Source: Bacteroidota bacterium (GTDB lineage: Bacteria; Bacteroidota; Bacteroidia; Chitinophagales; BACL12). From it: DNA of 64,000 bases. The first letter of the stretch is position 1. Every line of letters begins with the position of its first letter. The stretch is from positions 62,001-126,000 of the forward strand of contig JADKEK010000005.1 of assembly GCA_016718035.1 (NCBI GenBank), written 5' to 3'. Under the pieces are notes generated by a model. The model was not told the DNA's origin. It did not search any database and worked only from the letters and a program-made list of their open reading frames with translations. Shown piece by piece: positions 20,213-30,397 of the stretch. The translations under genes were made by a program, and so were the position numbers.

Positions 20213-21858
20213 ATGCGAATATTCCTTTTTTCGATAGTATTAATAATAATAGCGGGTTGTGCCAATCAGGTTGCACCATCGGGCGGGCCAAAAGATATCA
20301 CACCACCAACAGTATTAGATTATGAACCAGACTCAGCATCTGTATTATTTACTGCAAAAACCATTTCCATAAAGTTTGATGAATATGTAATTCTAAATGA
20401 TGTGTTTAATCAGATTTCCATTTCACCACCGTTAAACGAAACACCTGATTATAAACTCAAAGGAAAAACATTAACCATTTCTATAAAGGATACTTTAAAA
20501 CCGGAAACTACCTATACCATAAATTTCGGGCAAGCAATAAAAGATAATACTGCGGGAAATGTAAAGGAAAATTTCACTTATGTTTTTTCAACCGGTTCCT
20601 ATATTGACTCATCACAAGTTTCCGGAAAAGTAGTTGATTTACTAACTGCAGCACCGGCAACAAAAGCATATGTAGTTTTATATTATGAACCAACTGATAC
20701 GTCGTTCACTACTACAAAACCTTATTACTTTGCAAAGACAGATGTATCAGGTAATTTTTAATTAATAATATAAAATCAGGGTCATATAAATTATATGCAA
20801 TAGAAGATCAAAATTTCAATTACTTCTACGATTTACCTAATGAAAAAATTGCATTTCAAACATCAACCCTCATAATAGATAGCAATATCACCAATCAAAA
20901 ATTATTTCTTTACTCAGAAAATAAAACGAAACAAAATTTACTTGAAGCTAAAAGTAGCCGATATGGTCAGACTAAATTGGTTTTTGCAACCAACACATCC
21001 GACACTAAAATAAATTATACTGGGAAAGATACTGCAGCATATTTATTTACCCGCAATATTACAAACGACACCATTTTGTTTTGGCATACAAATTATTTGT
21101 TAGATACCCATCAACTTGCAATAAGCTTTGATACCACTTTAATAGAAAAAATAATAGAGACTAAAGAATTTCCGGCAGACTCCAATTTCTATAAATCCAC
21201 AAACACCTTTACCAAAAACGTAATAACATTAGCACAAGGTAACGACCCAAATTCCCGTGCAGAGTGGGTACCTGAAAAACCAATAGACCTTCTCTTTTAC
21301 AATCCTGTTAAAACATTAACAACAAATAAAATAACTATCTACCAAGATTCAATTCCCTTGTCTGATTATACATTAAATATTGACACACTTGATTCTCGAA
21401 AATTGCGTATCAACTACAACTGGAAACCGGAAAAGAACTACACCATAATAATACCAGAAAAAGCTACAATCGATATTTTTGGATTGCATAATATTGCCGA
21501 TACGATAAAACTTACTGTCAAAAAAATAGATGCCTTTGCGTCACTTTCTACTACTATAAAAAACACAAGTGGTAGTCCTATCTTATTTCAATTTATGAAA
21601 TCAGACTTGACAGTTATCGATGAGTTTTATTTACCAACTACAAAATTTGAAAATGCAGATAGCACCTATATTGTCAAACAATTATATGTAATACCCGGCG
21701 TATATAAAATTCGTGCAATATTAGATACTGATAAAAATGGCAAATGGAGTCCTGGAGATTTGTCACAAAATCGTCCTCCGGAATCAGTTATTTTCTTCCC
21801 TGTAGATCAAAATTTACGCGCGAATTGGGAAAATGAAATTGAATGGCATCTAAAATAA
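20213..21858 (+). CDS. Ig-like (Big_5) domain lipoprotein, one frameshift
   Basis: The N-terminus MRIFLFSIVLIIIAGCANQ is a lipoprotein signal with Cys16. GGPKDITPPTVLDYEPDSAS and ISIKFDEYVILND follow; this is the Ig-like Big_5 domain found at the start of many Bacteroidota surface lipoproteins. The frame stops at 20761. Adding one T to the run at 20755-20759 continues it through NNIKSGSYKLYAIEDQN into the frame that ends at 21858 (PGVYKIRAILDTDKNGKWSP). Restored length is about 548 residues. It is probably an outer-membrane-anchored surface protein of unknown role. Confidence 0.78.
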
Positions 21859-22113
21859 CCAGATTGTTGCTTGTCCCAAAAAATTAAAAAACCGCGAAAA
21901 AAACGAGCTTCACATTTGCCCTCAGTTAAAAGATTTTAAGTTTTTTGACCCATAGTGTCACCCGCAAACAACGTCTCTCAGAATAAAAATAAGGGCCAAA
22001 TAATACAAATTTAGTCCGGTGAGTCGCAAAAAATGGTTTACTAAAAGGATGAACCATTAGTCCAAAGTAGTTAGTATAAAAAACAGTTTGGATTGAGATA
22101 ATACAGGGAAAAC
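21859..22113. other. Intergenic region without supported features
   Basis: About 255 bp between two convergent genes. A 63-codon minus-strand frame here has no recognisable pattern and no conserved context. I see no clear terminator. Confidence 0.4.
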
Positions 22114-22311
22114 TCAATCAATATCCAGTGGAATTTCAGGAGCAGCCGTTTTACAATAATTTAAACCAAAACGCGTGATGCACCATTTTTTTAATTCGGT
22201 GATTTCTTCACCGATTAATTGGTCGAGCGCCTTTTTTAATTCTATTCGAAAAAGGTTCATATCAAAACTCACCTTCTCAAGGATCATTTTGCAATATTCT
22301 AGCATCGTCAT
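22114..22311 (-). CDS. Small conserved protein of about 65 residues
   Basis: The sequence begins MTMLEYCKMILEKVSFD and continues LFRIELKKALDQLIGEEI. A short protein with the ILEKVSFD helix recurs, as far as I recall, in many Bacteroidota genomes. It is predicted helical and cytosolic. No function is known to me. It stands alone, convergent with the lipoprotein gene to its left. Confidence 0.7.
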   Translation of the reverse strand: MTMLEYCKMILEKVSFDMNLFRIELKKALDQLIGEEITELKKWCITRFGLNYCKTAAPEIPLDID

Positions 22312-22481
22312 TTCTTTGAAATTATATGATTAAAACGAGTATAATTCGCAAATGTTGCAAAATTTGCTTTTTTAACAAAATAGGTCATTTTAACAAAAAA
22401 ATGACGATTATACACAGAATAAGACAGCAAAAAAATTCCTTATCTTTATTACGATTTTAACAATCTAAATTTCAAGGTTTT

Positions 22482-24362
22482 ATGAAGTATTGTTACTCAC
22501 TCCTTTTACTCCTCTTTGTTTACACTTCAATGAAAGCTCAAATAACGGCTTATCCGGATACGAGTATTTGTCCGGGCGAAACGGTTCAACTCGGTACGAC
22601 GCTGGTTGATGACTGCGGCAATTGCTACACCTATCAAAGTTTAGCTTACGCCCCGGAACCTATTGGCGGTGAAGCCATAACAATGGTTGATGATACTTAT
22701 ATTGGTCCGTATCCAATTGGTTTTGATTTCTGTTTCTTTGGAGTTGAATATGATGAGTTTTATTTATGTTCAAATGGATGGATAAGTTTTGTTAATCCGG
22801 GTGCATTATGGGCTGGAAACTGGACACCTGATGGGCCAATTCCTGATGCTGCTCCTAATGTTCCTCGGACAGCCATTTTTGCCTGCTGGACCGATTGGAA
22901 TACAGGCGCAATCACATGTGATGAGTGTATTCATTTTGAAAATGTAGGCGTTGCACCAAACCAACGATTATTGGTAACCTGGGATGAAGTGCCTTTATAT
23001 AGCGATGCTTGTGCCGATGAGTTAGGTACTTTTCAGATTATTTTACATGAAACAAGTAATTTTATTGATAACCATTTTACAGATGCAATGGTTTGTCCCA
23101 CTTGGGATGATGGGGTAGCTACTCAAGGTTTACAAAATCAAACCGGAACAATTGCGTTCACTGTAGAAGATAGAAATGCAACCGCTTGGGAAGCACACGA
23201 CGAATCTTGGAGATGGTATACCAGTACTGTAGAATGGTTTGATGAAGATGATGTGTTGTTGGGCGTAGGCCAGGTATTAGATGTTACACCTGATGTAACT
23301 ACAACATATACCGTGGTACAAACAATGTGCGATGGAACAACCTATACCGATGATGTTACAGTTGTAGTAGGTGCTGCATTTGATACAGAAGTTTTAACAA
23401 CAGATATAACATGTGGGGGTGATGACAACGGAACAGCAACAGTTGATGTAACCGGAGGATTAGAACCATATACTTATGAATGGAGCACAGGCGTTACCGG
23501 AACAAACACACTGAGCGGACTTGATGGTGGCACTTACTCAGTAATTGTTACCGAAGCAGGTGGTTGTCAAAGAGAATACACCTTTACTATTAACGAACCT
23601 GAAGAATTAGTTGCCAACGCAACAGATATTATTGATAACCCATGTTTCGATTATGAAGAAGGGGCAGCAACTATCGAAACTTCAGGGGGAACCGTTCCTT
23701 ACGCTTATAGTCTAGACGGAGGTGCAAACACAATTTTAAACACCTTTGAAAATCTTGCGGCCGGCACTTATACGGTAACGGTAACAGATGCTAATGGATG
23801 CACGGTAGATGAAACCTTTACCATTGAAGAACCGATATTATTAACGGCCAATTTAACTGCGGACGATAATTCCATTTTTGTTGGCCAAACAGCATTAATA
23901 ACATTAACTACAAGCTTGCCGGGTATTACTTCGGTAAGTTGGGATCCGGAAGTACCATGTTTAGATCCTCCTTGTTTTTCAACAATAGTAGCACCTACAA
24001 CTACTACAACTTATGAAGTTACAGTAATTGATGACCAGGGTTGTGTGGCTACAGATACGATTACCATTTTTGTAGAATTTGTTCCGGAAGTGTTTTTCCC
24101 AAATGCTTTTTCACCAAACGGTGATAGTTTTAACGATCAATTTGCTGGTGTATCTTATAATGTAACAGATTTTCATATGAGCATATTTAACCGATATGGT
24201 GAAATGGTTTATGAAACAAATTCATTTATCTTGGGAACAGGTTGGGATGGTAACTTTGAAGGAGAACCACAAGAAATGGGAACTTACGTTTGGCAAGTGA
24301 CAGCATCATTTAATAATGGAGATGCCTACCAAGGTTCCGGTAATGTAATTTTGGTGAGATAA
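22482..24362 (+). CDS. CHU_C (T9SS type B sorting) surface protein with SprB-like repeats
   Basis: This is a 626-residue protein with a signal peptide (MKYCYSLLLLLFVYTSMKAQ). The C-terminus carries the gliding-associated CHU_C domain: EVFFPNAFSPNGDSFNDQF, FNRYGEMVYETN, GWDGNFEGEPQEMGTYVW. Two SprB-like repeats precede it, with NGTATVDVTGGLEPYTYEWS and GGTVPYAYSLDGG, each ending in a TYTVTVTDANGC-type strand. The N-terminal part has Cys-rich strands and a nidogen-like look (SNGWISFVNPG). It is exported by the type IX system and attached to the surface, probably as an adhesin. It is followed by its own terminator. Confidence 0.9.
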   Translation: MKYCYSLLLLLFVYTSMKAQITAYPDTSICPGETVQLGTTLVDDCGNCYTYQSLAYAPEPIGGEAITMVDDTYIGPYPIGFDFCFFGVEYDEFYLCSNGWISFVNPGALWAGNWTPDGPIPDAAPNVPRTAIFACWTDWNTGAITCDECIHFENVGVAPNQRLLVTWDEVPLYSDACADELGTFQIILHETSNFIDNHFTDAMVCPTWDDGVATQGLQNQTGTIAFTVEDRNATAWEAHDESWRWYTSTVEWFDEDDVLLGVGQVLDVTPDVTTTYTVVQTMCDGTTYTDDVTVVVGAAFDTEVLTTDITCGGDDNGTATVDVTGGLEPYTYEWSTGVTGTNTLSGLDGGTYSVIVTEAGGCQREYTFTINEPEELVANATDIIDNPCFDYEEGAATIETSGGTVPYAYSLDGGANTILNTFENLAAGTYTVTVTDANGCTVDETFTIEEPILLTANLTADDNSIFVGQTALITLTTSLPGITSVSWDPEVPCLDPPCFSTIVAPTTTTTYEVTVIDDQGCVATDTITIFVEFVPEVFFPNAFSPNGDSFNDQFAGVSYNVTDFHMSIFNRYGEMVYETNSFILGTGWDGNFEGEPQEMGTYVWQVTASFNNGDAYQGSGNVILVR

Positions 24363-24430
24363 TATATTAGTATTTTTATATATGCATTATCCTAAGGCAC
24401 TTTATTGATAATGCTTACGACAAATTTTAT

Positions 24431-24466
24431 AACCCGTAAAAGAACTTTTTTTTACGGGTTATTTTT
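24431..24466 (+). terminator. Intrinsic terminator after the CHU_C gene
   Basis: The stem AACCCGTAAA / TTTACGGGTT (24431-24440 and 24451-24460) is followed by ATTTTT, about 70 bp after the stop. Confidence 0.8.
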
Positions 24467-24581
24467 ATGCCTTATCACGCAACAAACCTTGGAAACAATC
24501 TTATTTTTTAAGCATACTTTTGTTCAATTAAATCCGAATGACGGATAAAATGAAGGACTTCAAACAATATTTGTTGACAGA

Positions 24582-24613
24582 TTGTGAATTTCGCAAACTA
24601 AATCCTATCTTTG
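24582..24613 (+). promoter_or_regulatory. Promoter of rpmH
   Basis: TTG at 24582-24584 and TATCTTTG at 24606-24613 with a 21-bp gap fit the Bacteroidota -33/-7 pattern. The start codon follows about 20 bp later. Confidence 0.6.
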
Positions 24614-24633
24614 CATTCCCAAAATAGTAAGCG

Positions 24634-24792
24634 ATGAAAAGGACGTTTCAACCTTCAAGAAAGAAAAGAAGAAATAAGCACGGTTTCCGTGAGCGTATGG
24701 CAACTAAAGATGGTCGTGCTATTATAGCGCGTCGTCGCCGTAAAGGACGTAAAAAATTGACTGTTTCTGACGAAAGAAATATCGGTAAATAA
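24634..24792 (+). CDS. rpmH: 50S ribosomal protein L34
   Basis: A 52-residue, strongly basic protein starting MKRTFQPSRKKRRNKHGFRE and continuing RMATKDGRAIIARRRRKGRK, which is the L34 signature over its whole length. L34 is a component of the large ribosomal subunit. It is the first gene of the conserved rpmH-rnpA-yidD cluster, 34 bp before rnpA. Confidence 0.97.
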   Translation: MKRTFQPSRKKRRNKHGFRERMATKDGRAIIARRRRKGRKKLTVSDERNIGK

Positions 24793-24826
24793 ACCAACTT
24801 CAGGCTCTGAAAACAGCGCTGGTCGT

Positions 24827-25211
24827 ATGTTTACACGAGCTACACTTAGTAAGTCCGAGCGACTTACCAAAGAACAACTTATTGCCTCGCTTTTCGAAGC
24901 GGGGCAAAGTTTTTTATCCCCACCGTTCGTAGTTCATTATAAAATTACCTCTCTTACCGGACAAGGTTCCTGCACAGTTTTTAGCCTCTGTGTCGAAACG
25001 TAAATTTGCTAAAGCAACAGACAGAAATACGTTGAAACGCAGAATGAAAGAGGCTTATCGATTAAATAAAACCTCTTTATATACACACTTGCTGAACCAA
25101 AACAAGCAGTTAGCTGTAGCTTTAATATACAATGAGAAAAAAATAACATCTTTTAACGACATTGAATCTAAAATCAAAGTAGCTTTATCCGAACTAATTT
25201 CAAGGATATAA
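24827..25211 (+). CDS. rnpA: Ribonuclease P protein component, one frameshift
   Basis: RnpA is the protein partner of the RNase P ribozyme, which matures tRNA 5' ends. The N-terminal frame (MFTRATLSKSERLTKEQLIA) and the C-terminal frame (FAKATDRNTLKRRMKEAY, the RNA-binding signature) are separated by one extra A in the aaaa run at 24941-24944. Removing it gives HYKLPLLPDKVPAQFLASVS, a typical RnpA strand. Restored length is about 127 residues. Because rnpA is essential, a real null frameshift is unlikely. This supports an assembly-error reading of the other indels in this window. Confidence 0.9.
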
Positions 25212-25260
25212 CAAAAGCACAATATAATCGTTAGATGAAAGTCTTATAGGTTAAAACACA

Positions 25261-25491
25261 ATGAAATACATCAGCAAGTTTTTTGGTTGGCTATTGATTT
25301 TACCTGTTAAAATTTATCAATTAGTATTATCACCAATACTCCCGAACTCTTGCCGGTATAAACCAACCTGTAGTAATTATATGGTAGCTGCAATTCAAAA
25401 ACATGGACCCATAAAAGGTTTATGGCTTGGAATTAAAAGAATAAGTCGTTGTCATCCGTGGGGTGGCCATGGACACGATCCCGTTCCTTAA
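25261..25491 (+). CDS. yidD: YidD, membrane protein insertion efficiency factor
   Basis: 76 residues with an amphipathic N-terminal helix (FFGWLLILPVKIYQLVLSP) and the family signature CRYKPTCSNYMVAAI, then GIKRISRCHPWGGHGHDPVP. YidD supports YidC-dependent membrane insertion. Its position after rpmH-rnpA is the conserved one. It is followed by the S41 protease gene with a 23-bp gap. Confidence 0.96.
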   Translation: MKYISKFFGWLLILPVKIYQLVLSPILPNSCRYKPTCSNYMVAAIQKHGPIKGLWLGIKRISRCHPWGGHGHDPVP

Positions 25492-25514
25492 TTAATTTAA
25501 ATTGTTTTTATTTT

Positions 25515-27197
25515 ATGCAAAAAATTAAATCATTTTATCAATCAGCAAGAGGTAAGTTTATTATTACCATTACAGGTATTTCATCAATATTTGTTTTAAC
25601 CTCTGCAGTAACCAGTGCAGATTTATTTGAAATAGGTAAAAACATAGACATATTTACTTCGGTATACAAAGAATTAAATACTTATTATGTTGATGATGTA
25701 GATCCAAATAAATTAATGCGTACAGGTATTGATGCGATGCTGGAAAGTTTAGATCCTTATACGAATTACATTTCTGAAGCTGAATTAGAAGGTTATAAAT
25801 TCCAAATTACAGGTAATTATGGAGGAATTGGCGCTAGCATAAGAACTATTGATGGACAATCAACAGTTGTGGAATGTTTTGAAGGTTTCGCCGCAGAAAA
25901 ATCCGGCCTTATTCCGGGAGATATTATTTTAGAAATAGATGGTAAAAAATTATCGGATGTAAATCAAGACGGTATAAGTGATTTATTGCGTGGATCTCCG
26001 GGAACAACATTAACATTAAAAGTAAATCGTCCTTTAGATAATAAAACATTTGACTTAGCAATTGTAAGAGAAGATATTGATGTACATAACGTTCCTTATT
26101 ACGGTTTTGTTGAAGATGGTATTGGGTACATAATTTTAAATCAATTTACAGAAGATGCGGGGCTAAATATTGGTAATGCTGTGAAAGAACTCAAAAAGTT
26201 AAACCCGGCTATGAATGGCATTATACTTGACTTGCGTGGGAATCCAGGTGGGTTATTACGAGAAGCAGTAAATGTTTCCAATGTGTTTATAGATAAAGGA
26301 GAAGAAGTATGCAGCACACTAGGTAAAGTAAAAGAATGGGATAAAACATTTAATACTTTAAATGGAGCTATTGATAGTAAAATTAATTTAGTGGTATTAA
26401 CTAATAGTTCATCTGCCTCAGCTTCGGAAATTGTTGCGGGCACTATTCAAGATTATGACCGTGGTGTAATATTAGGAGAAAAAAGTTTTGGTAAAGGTTT
26501 AGTGCAAACAACAAGAGATATTTCATTTAATACAAAACTAAAACTTACTACTGCTAAATATTATATCCCGAGTGGCCGTTGTATTCAAGCTTTGGATTAT
26601 TCGCATCGCAATGAAGATGGCAGTGTAGGTAAATTACCGGACTCATTAAAAACTGCATTTAAAACAAAAAACGGAAGAACAGTATATGATGGTGGTGGAA
26701 TTGACCCGGATGTAAAAGTGGAAAGAGAAAGTTATAGAGATATCACTATCAGCTTAATTCGCAAAAATCACATCTTTAATTACGCTACTATTTATCATCA
26801 TGATCATCCTGAAATTACCAATGCAAAATCATTTACTTTAACCGACAAAGAATATGAAACATTTGTTGAGTGGCTAAAAGGAAAAGAATATGATTATACA
26901 ACCGCAACTGAACAAGATTTAGAATACTTAGAAGCAAGTGCAAAAGAAGATGCATACTACGATGCATTAAAAGATGATTTCACCAGTTTAAAATCTAAAA
27001 TTACCCACGATAAAGAAAAAGATTTATACAAGTTTAAAACAGAAATAATGGCTGAACTTAATGCTGAAATTGTTTCCCGTTACTATAATGAAGACGGTCG
27101 AATTGAAGCCAATTTTGATCAGGACAAAGAAATTATAGAAGCAGTTAAGCTGTTAAAAGATGAAAACCAGTATAAATCTTTACTTCAACCGAAATAA
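25515..27197 (+). CDS. S41 family C-terminal processing protease
   Basis: The chosen start is MQKIKSFYQSARGKF at 25515, because an upstream start at 25449 lies inside yidD. Domains in order: an N-terminal membrane or signal segment (residues 13-35), a PDZ domain (GNYGGIGASIRTIDGQ, GLIPGDIILEIDGKK) and the S41 core (GIILDLRGNPGGLLREAVNV, LTNSSSASASEIVAGTIQDY with the catalytic Ser, and GEKSFGKGLVQT with the Lys). A charged C-terminal helical region follows. About 560 residues, periplasmic. Such proteases process or degrade periplasmic proteins. Intact. Confidence 0.93.
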   Translation: MQKIKSFYQSARGKFIITITGISSIFVLTSAVTSADLFEIGKNIDIFTSVYKELNTYYVDDVDPNKLMRTGIDAMLESLDPYTNYISEAELEGYKFQITGNYGGIGASIRTIDGQSTVVECFEGFAAEKSGLIPGDIILEIDGKKLSDVNQDGISDLLRGSPGTTLTLKVNRPLDNKTFDLAIVREDIDVHNVPYYGFVEDGIGYIILNQFTEDAGLNIGNAVKELKKLNPAMNGIILDLRGNPGGLLREAVNVSNVFIDKGEEVCSTLGKVKEWDKTFNTLNGAIDSKINLVVLTNSSSASASEIVAGTIQDYDRGVILGEKSFGKGLVQTTRDISFNTKLKLTTAKYYIPSGRCIQALDYSHRNEDGSVGKLPDSLKTAFKTKNGRTVYDGGGIDPDVKVERESYRDITISLIRKNHIFNYATIYHHDHPEITNAKSFTLTDKEYETFVEWLKGKEYDYTTATEQDLEYLEASAKEDAYYDALKDDFTSLKSKITHDKEKDLYKFKTEIMAELNAEIVSRYYNEDGRIEANFDQDKEIIEAVKLLKDENQYKSLLQPK

Positions 27198-27302
27198 TCA
27201 ATATTGTAAAAATTGATAAAACCGGGCAACGGGGTAACTTTTAATCCTGTTAATTCAGTCAAGAATAACTTACTTTGCATAATATTTGTTAAGTAACGTT
27301 AT

Positions 27303-28967
27303 ATGAAAAAACTATTTGCAACAGCAATCCCTGTTTCTCTATTATTAATATCAACTATAGCCACATTTGCACAGGCTCCGGATTTAAAGGCTATTAAGCA
27401 ACATGTGGAGTATCTGGCAGCAGATGCACTGGAAGGCCGTGCAACAGGCAGCAAAGGTGAGCAGGTGGCAGCAGCCTACATAGCAGAACAGTTTAGCGCT
27501 TTAGGCTTAACTCCGGCAGGAAGTGCAAATACCTTTTTGCAGGAATTCGATGCACATGCTGGCAAAGCATTAGGCGCCGACAACTATCTAATAGCCGGAG
27601 AAAAACTGGAAAACATAACAATCATATACCCTCACCCTATGAGTGGTAATGGGGTTGTTACAGGCAAATTAGTTAAAGTAGGGTTTGGGATTGTTGCACC
27701 AACGTTGAATTATGATGATTATGCAAATGTGGATTTGAAAGGAAACATAGCATTAATACAATTGTCTTCACCGGACGGCACTCATCCACATAGTAAATAT
27801 ATAGATTACAACGATGAGCGTTTAAAAATAAAATCTGCAGTAGAAAAAGGAGCAATTGCAGTAATCTTTTATAATGAAGATGAAAATTATGAAGTTCCAG
27901 TTGCTGATTATCGTCGTACAACTGCAGCAGAAAGTATTCCGGTAATGATTGTAGATAAATCGGTAGCAGCACAATTAATAGCCAATAACAATAATTGCAC
28001 AGTTAGCACCTCATTAAATCCGGTAATTAAAAAAGGACATAATGTAATTGGTTACATTGATAATAATGCACAGAGTACTATTGTAATTGGCGCTCATTAC
28101 GATCATCTTGGTCATGGCGAAATAGAAGGATCTTTATACCGCGGTGCACCGGCTATTCACAACGGAGCTGATGATAATGCAAGTGGTGTTAGTTTAATAA
28201 TTGAACTAGCTGAGGAGCTCAAAAATTCATCATTAAAAAATAATAATTATTTATTTATTGCTTTTAGTGGAGAAGAGATGGGACTCTTTGGCAGTAAGGC
28301 TTTTGTTAATTCAACAGCGATGCAAAATTACCAGATAAATTACATGTTGAATTATGATATGGTGGGCAGGTTAGACAGCACTAATACCATAATTATTAAT
28401 GGTGTAGGCAGCAGTACCAATTGGGATGTTTTAAATAATATTCAATCTGGCAATTTAAAATTAAAAACAACTGAATCGGGAATTGGCCCTAGTGATCAAA
28501 CTTCATTTTATTTAAAAGACATTCCGGTATTACATTTCTTCACCGGTTCACATAATGAATATCACAAACCTACTGATGATGCCAATTTGGTAAACTACGA
28601 TGGTATAGGAAAAATATTATCTTATAGTTATGTATTAATTGATTCATTAAACAATGAAGGAAAAATTAATTTCACAAAAACTAAAGAAGAAAATAATGAT
28701 AATGCTCCTAGGTTTACTGTAACATTAGGTATTATTCCTGATTATGCCTATTCAGAAAAAGGTATGCGTATAGACGGAGTAACTGAAGGAAAACCAGGGA
28801 GTATTGCTGGCATCCTGGCTGGTGATATTGTGATTAAAATGGGTGAAATTGAGGTATTAGATATGATGAGTTATATGCAGGCACTCAGCAAATTTTCAAA
28901 AGGTCAAAAAACCATGGTGACAGTAATACGCAATAACGCAGAACTACAATTGGAGGTACAATTCTAA
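27303..28967 (+). CDS. Secreted M28 family metallopeptidase with PA and PDZ domains
   Basis: 554 residues. A signal peptide ends at TIATFAQ. A PA insert spans about residues 110-230. The M28 zinc core follows: GAHYDHLGHG (His, Asp), NGADDNASG, AFSGEEMGLFGS (catalytic Glu), MLNYDMVGR and NEYHKPTDD. A C-terminal PDZ-like domain (RIDGVTEGKPGSIAGILAGD) ends the protein. It is an aminopeptidase-type enzyme of the periplasm or surface. The tsaB start touches its stop codon, so the two are coupled, although they are functionally unrelated. Confidence 0.93.
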   Translation: MKKLFATAIPVSLLLISTIATFAQAPDLKAIKQHVEYLAADALEGRATGSKGEQVAAAYIAEQFSALGLTPAGSANTFLQEFDAHAGKALGADNYLIAGEKLENITIIYPHPMSGNGVVTGKLVKVGFGIVAPTLNYDDYANVDLKGNIALIQLSSPDGTHPHSKYIDYNDERLKIKSAVEKGAIAVIFYNEDENYEVPVADYRRTTAAESIPVMIVDKSVAAQLIANNNNCTVSTSLNPVIKKGHNVIGYIDNNAQSTIVIGAHYDHLGHGEIEGSLYRGAPAIHNGADDNASGVSLIIELAEELKNSSLKNNNYLFIAFSGEEMGLFGSKAFVNSTAMQNYQINYMLNYDMVGRLDSTNTIIINGVGSSTNWDVLNNIQSGNLKLKTTESGIGPSDQTSFYLKDIPVLHFFTGSHNEYHKPTDDANLVNYDGIGKILSYSYVLIDSLNNEGKINFTKTKEENNDNAPRFTVTLGIIPDYAYSEKGMRIDGVTEGKPGSIAGILAGDIVIKMGEIEVLDMMSYMQALSKFSKGQKTMVTVIRNNAELQLEVQF

Positions 28968-29651
28968 TTGGCACATATTTTACATATCGAAACATCTGCA
29001 GCAATATGCAGTGTGAGTGTTGCCTGCGATGGTAATTTAATCGCCGTAATAAATGGGGCACTAGTGAATGATCATATTGCTCAACTTACCACTTTAATTG
29101 CGCGTGTTTGCGAAACCTCTAAAATTACACTACAACAACTAAATGCTATTGCAGTGAGTGCGGGTCCCGGGTCATATACAGGTTTGCGTATTGGTGTTTC
29201 CACTGCTAAAGGTTTATGTCATGCATTAAATATTCCACTAATTGCCGTAAATACTTTAGTAAGTATGGTAGAAGGTATTAAGGATACATATCCTGAAAAA
29301 AATATACTTTTTTGTCCTTTAATTGACGCACGTCGTATGGAGGTGTACACTTTGCTATCAGACCACTCCGGCCAATTATTAATTCCGCAACAAGCTTATG
29401 TGATGCAGGAAGAACACATATTTAATTCGTATTTATCATGTCACAAAATTGTTTTTTTTGGGTCAGGATTAAATAAGTGTAAAACATTTTTGAAAAATTT
29501 AAATGCATTATTTCATGAGGATTATTTTCAGACTGCAGGAAGTATGCATTTATTAGCAAATCGTCAATATTTATCGGGTAAATTTGAAAATATGGCGTAT
29601 TTTGAACCTTCATACATCAAAGAATTTTACACAACGTTAAAAATTAAATGA
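28968..29651 (+). CDS. tsaB: TsaB, tRNA threonylcarbamoyladenosine synthesis protein
   Basis: TsaB is the scaffold partner of TsaD in making t6A37 on ANN-decoding tRNAs. It begins with TTG: the frame reads AHILHIETSAAICSVSVACD directly after the preceding stop, and a GGAGG stands about 12 bp upstream. The family segments ITLQQLNAIAVSAGPGSYTG and LRIGVSTAKGLCHAL are present, and LFCPLIDARRMEVYT follows. 227 residues, intact, ending in TGA. Confidence 0.94.
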   Translation: MAHILHIETSAAICSVSVACDGNLIAVINGALVNDHIAQLTTLIARVCETSKITLQQLNAIAVSAGPGSYTGLRIGVSTAKGLCHALNIPLIAVNTLVSMVEGIKDTYPEKNILFCPLIDARRMEVYTLLSDHSGQLLIPQQAYVMQEEHIFNSYLSCHKIVFFGSGLNKCKTFLKNLNALFHEDYFQTAGSMHLLANRQYLSGKFENMAYFEPSYIKEFYTTLKIK

Positions 29652-29745
29652 GTGTAAATTTGAATTAGTTTGTTTTTTCAGTCTACATTTTATAGTTTTG
29701 ATAGCAGAACGCCACGTGGGTAACGACAACCGGTAAAACAACGAT

Positions 29746-30081
29746 ATGCCCGCTATAAATTCCATTAAACTCACTTCGGACAACGGAGGAGAAATAAAAC
29801 TTGAACACAACACACTCCGAAGAACCGTTTTGGTAATTCGGTCGGTTGACCATAAGCTACGCCAGCAGATAATAAAAATGTTGGAAGAAACTCCGCGTTT
29901 AACCGTTACTGAAATCTATATTAAATTACGTATAGAACAAAGCATTGCATCGCAGCATTTATCTATATTGCGACGCAGTGGTGTAGTTATCAGCAAACGA
30001 ACAGGTAAGTTTATATATTACTCCCTTAACAAAGAACGTCTTGTTGAAATAGGTAATTTAATAAAAGAACTCGTTAAGTAA
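29746..30081 (+). CDS. ArsR-like winged-helix regulator 1
   Basis: 111 residues. The winged helix runs from RQQIIKMLEETPRLTVTEIY through IEQSIASQHLSILRRSGVVI to KRTGKFIYYSLN, the ArsR pattern. No metal-binding Cys pair is visible, so a metal sensor is unlikely. It is followed 1 bp later by a close paralogue, and the two probably form an operon. The target is unknown. Confidence 0.85.
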   Translation: MPAINSIKLTSDNGGEIKLEHNTLRRTVLVIRSVDHKLRQQIIKMLEETPRLTVTEIYIKLRIEQSIASQHLSILRRSGVVISKRTGKFIYYSLNKERLVEIGNLIKELVK

Positions 30082-30082
30082 C

Positions 30083-30397
30083 ATGGGAAAAGCTGGGATA
30101 ATTGTTTTTAATGATGTGGAAAGCGGCGACTTGCATAGTGCAGGGATAATATTACGTGCTATATCACATCCATTGCGATTAAAAATACTCGCCTATATAG
30201 ATAAAAACCGTCCGGTTAATGTCCATAGTATTTATACTAATTTAAATTTAGACCAAAGTATTGCATCGCAACAATTAAATATATTACGTGCGTCAAATCT
30301 TGTAAAAACAACAAGAGAAGGAAAATTTATTTATTACACATTGAATTATGAAAATATTCAACGTATTAATAATTTAATTGAGCAGTTTAAAAAATAA
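30083..30397 (+). CDS. ArsR-like winged-helix regulator 2
   Basis: 104 residues, a paralogue of the preceding gene: ILRAISHPLRLKILAYIDKN, then LDQSIASQQLNILRASNLV and REGKFIYYTLNYENIQ. The recognition helix (QSIASQ) is nearly the same in both, so they may bind similar sites or form heterodimers. It is convergent with nadA and ends one base before the nadA stop. No metal ligands are seen. Confidence 0.85.
   Translation: MGKAGIIVFNDVESGDLHSAGIILRAISHPLRLKILAYIDKNRPVNVHSIYTNLNLDQSIASQQLNILRASNLVKTTREGKFIYYTLNYENIQRINNLIEQFKK

Noticed and set aside
21926..22117. 63-codon minus-strand open frame between the lipoprotein and the small conserved gene
   Set aside because: No protein family pattern, no ribosome site, and it overlaps the end of the better-supported small gene.
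24827..25211. Programmed ribosomal frameshift in rnpA
   Set aside because: The site is a short A run without a slippery heptamer plus downstream structure that I can see; a run-length error is simpler.
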